From Bacillota bacterium (GTDB taxonomy: Bacteria > Bacillota > Clostridia > Oscillospirales > Ruminococcaceae): a stretch of 5,047 nucleotides of DNA. The notes below the pieces were generated by a model that was given only the letters and a program-made list of their open reading frames with translations, was not told the origin of the DNA and ran no database searches. The stretch covers positions 1 to 5,047 of the forward strand of contig JAEWMM010000158.1 of NCBI GenBank assembly GCA_023457175.1, given 5' to 3'. Below are positions 4,990 through 5,047 of the stretch, one piece after another (position 1 is the stretch's first letter; each line of letters begins with the position of its first letter). The position numbers and the translations under genes are program-made.

Positions 4990-5047
4990 CGAAGCTAGGC
5001 ATAAAACGGCTGAGCCGTGCGAAGACTTTTTTGACAAGCTGAGCAAC

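Larger units (their letters stand above)
4824..5047. repeat. Structured intergenic DNA after gnd, possible dispersed repeat
   Basis: No convincing gene is visible; open frames here run through hairpins and lack good start sites. From about 4852 to the edge the DNA is dense in stems: 4891-4918, 4912-4938, 4964-4989 and ACGGC/GCCGT (5006-5010, 5014-5018) followed by a T6 run at 5027-5032. The tail resembles motifs recalled between genes of high-GC Clostridia, which suggests a repeated element that continues past the window; this is recall, since only one copy is present. No simple terminator follows gnd directly. Confidence 0.4.

Noticed and set aside
4846..5046. Minus-strand open frame of 66 codons at the right edge.
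   Set aside because: It runs through the hairpin-rich, possibly repeated DNA after gnd and has no good ribosome binding site; such frames are typical spurious calls in repeats.

Overview
The window looks like a chromosomal piece of a high-GC member of the Clostridia, possibly Oscillospiraceae-like. This rests on strong AAGGAG or GAGGTGA ribosome binding sites, sigma-A type promoters, an FCD-type GntR regulator, a Thermotoga-like KDPG aldolase, a DUF3888-like secreted protein and GC-rich hairpin elements between genes. The family-level placement is inference; no rRNA or other marker gene is present.

Layout from left to right. Positions 1-227 hold no gene: a terminator-like hairpin at the left edge, a compact two-hairpin element that looks like a dispersed repeat, a short AT-rich stretch and a bidirectional terminator. 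On the minus strand (228-761) is a free-standing prolyl-tRNA editing deacylase of the PrdX/ProX-YbaK type with a good promoter. A 387-base gap with a cre-like site and a strong sigma-A promoter leads into a plus-strand GntR/FCD regulator (1158-1847). Converging on it is a minus-strand DUF3888-type gene (2026-2390) broken by a one-base frameshift. After a gene-poor interval, a tight plus-strand operon encodes KDPG/KHG aldolase (eda, 2777-3424) and decarboxylating 6-phosphogluconate dehydrogenase (gnd, 3435-4823). The last 224 bases carry strong overlapping hairpins and no convincing gene.

The metabolic theme is sugar acids. Gnd oxidises 6-phosphogluconate to ribulose 5-phosphate, and Eda cleaves KDPG from the Entner-Doudoroff or hexuronate routes. 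The nearby FCD-GntR protein is a plausible regulator of gluconate or uronate use. No edd dehydratase, gluconate or KDG kinase, or transporter is present here, so the full pathway must be completed elsewhere.

I found no new multi-gene system. The items most worth a second look are the frameshifted DUF3888 gene, the perfect dyad just upstream of eda, the cre-like site upstream of gntR, and the structured, probably repeated DNA after gnd.
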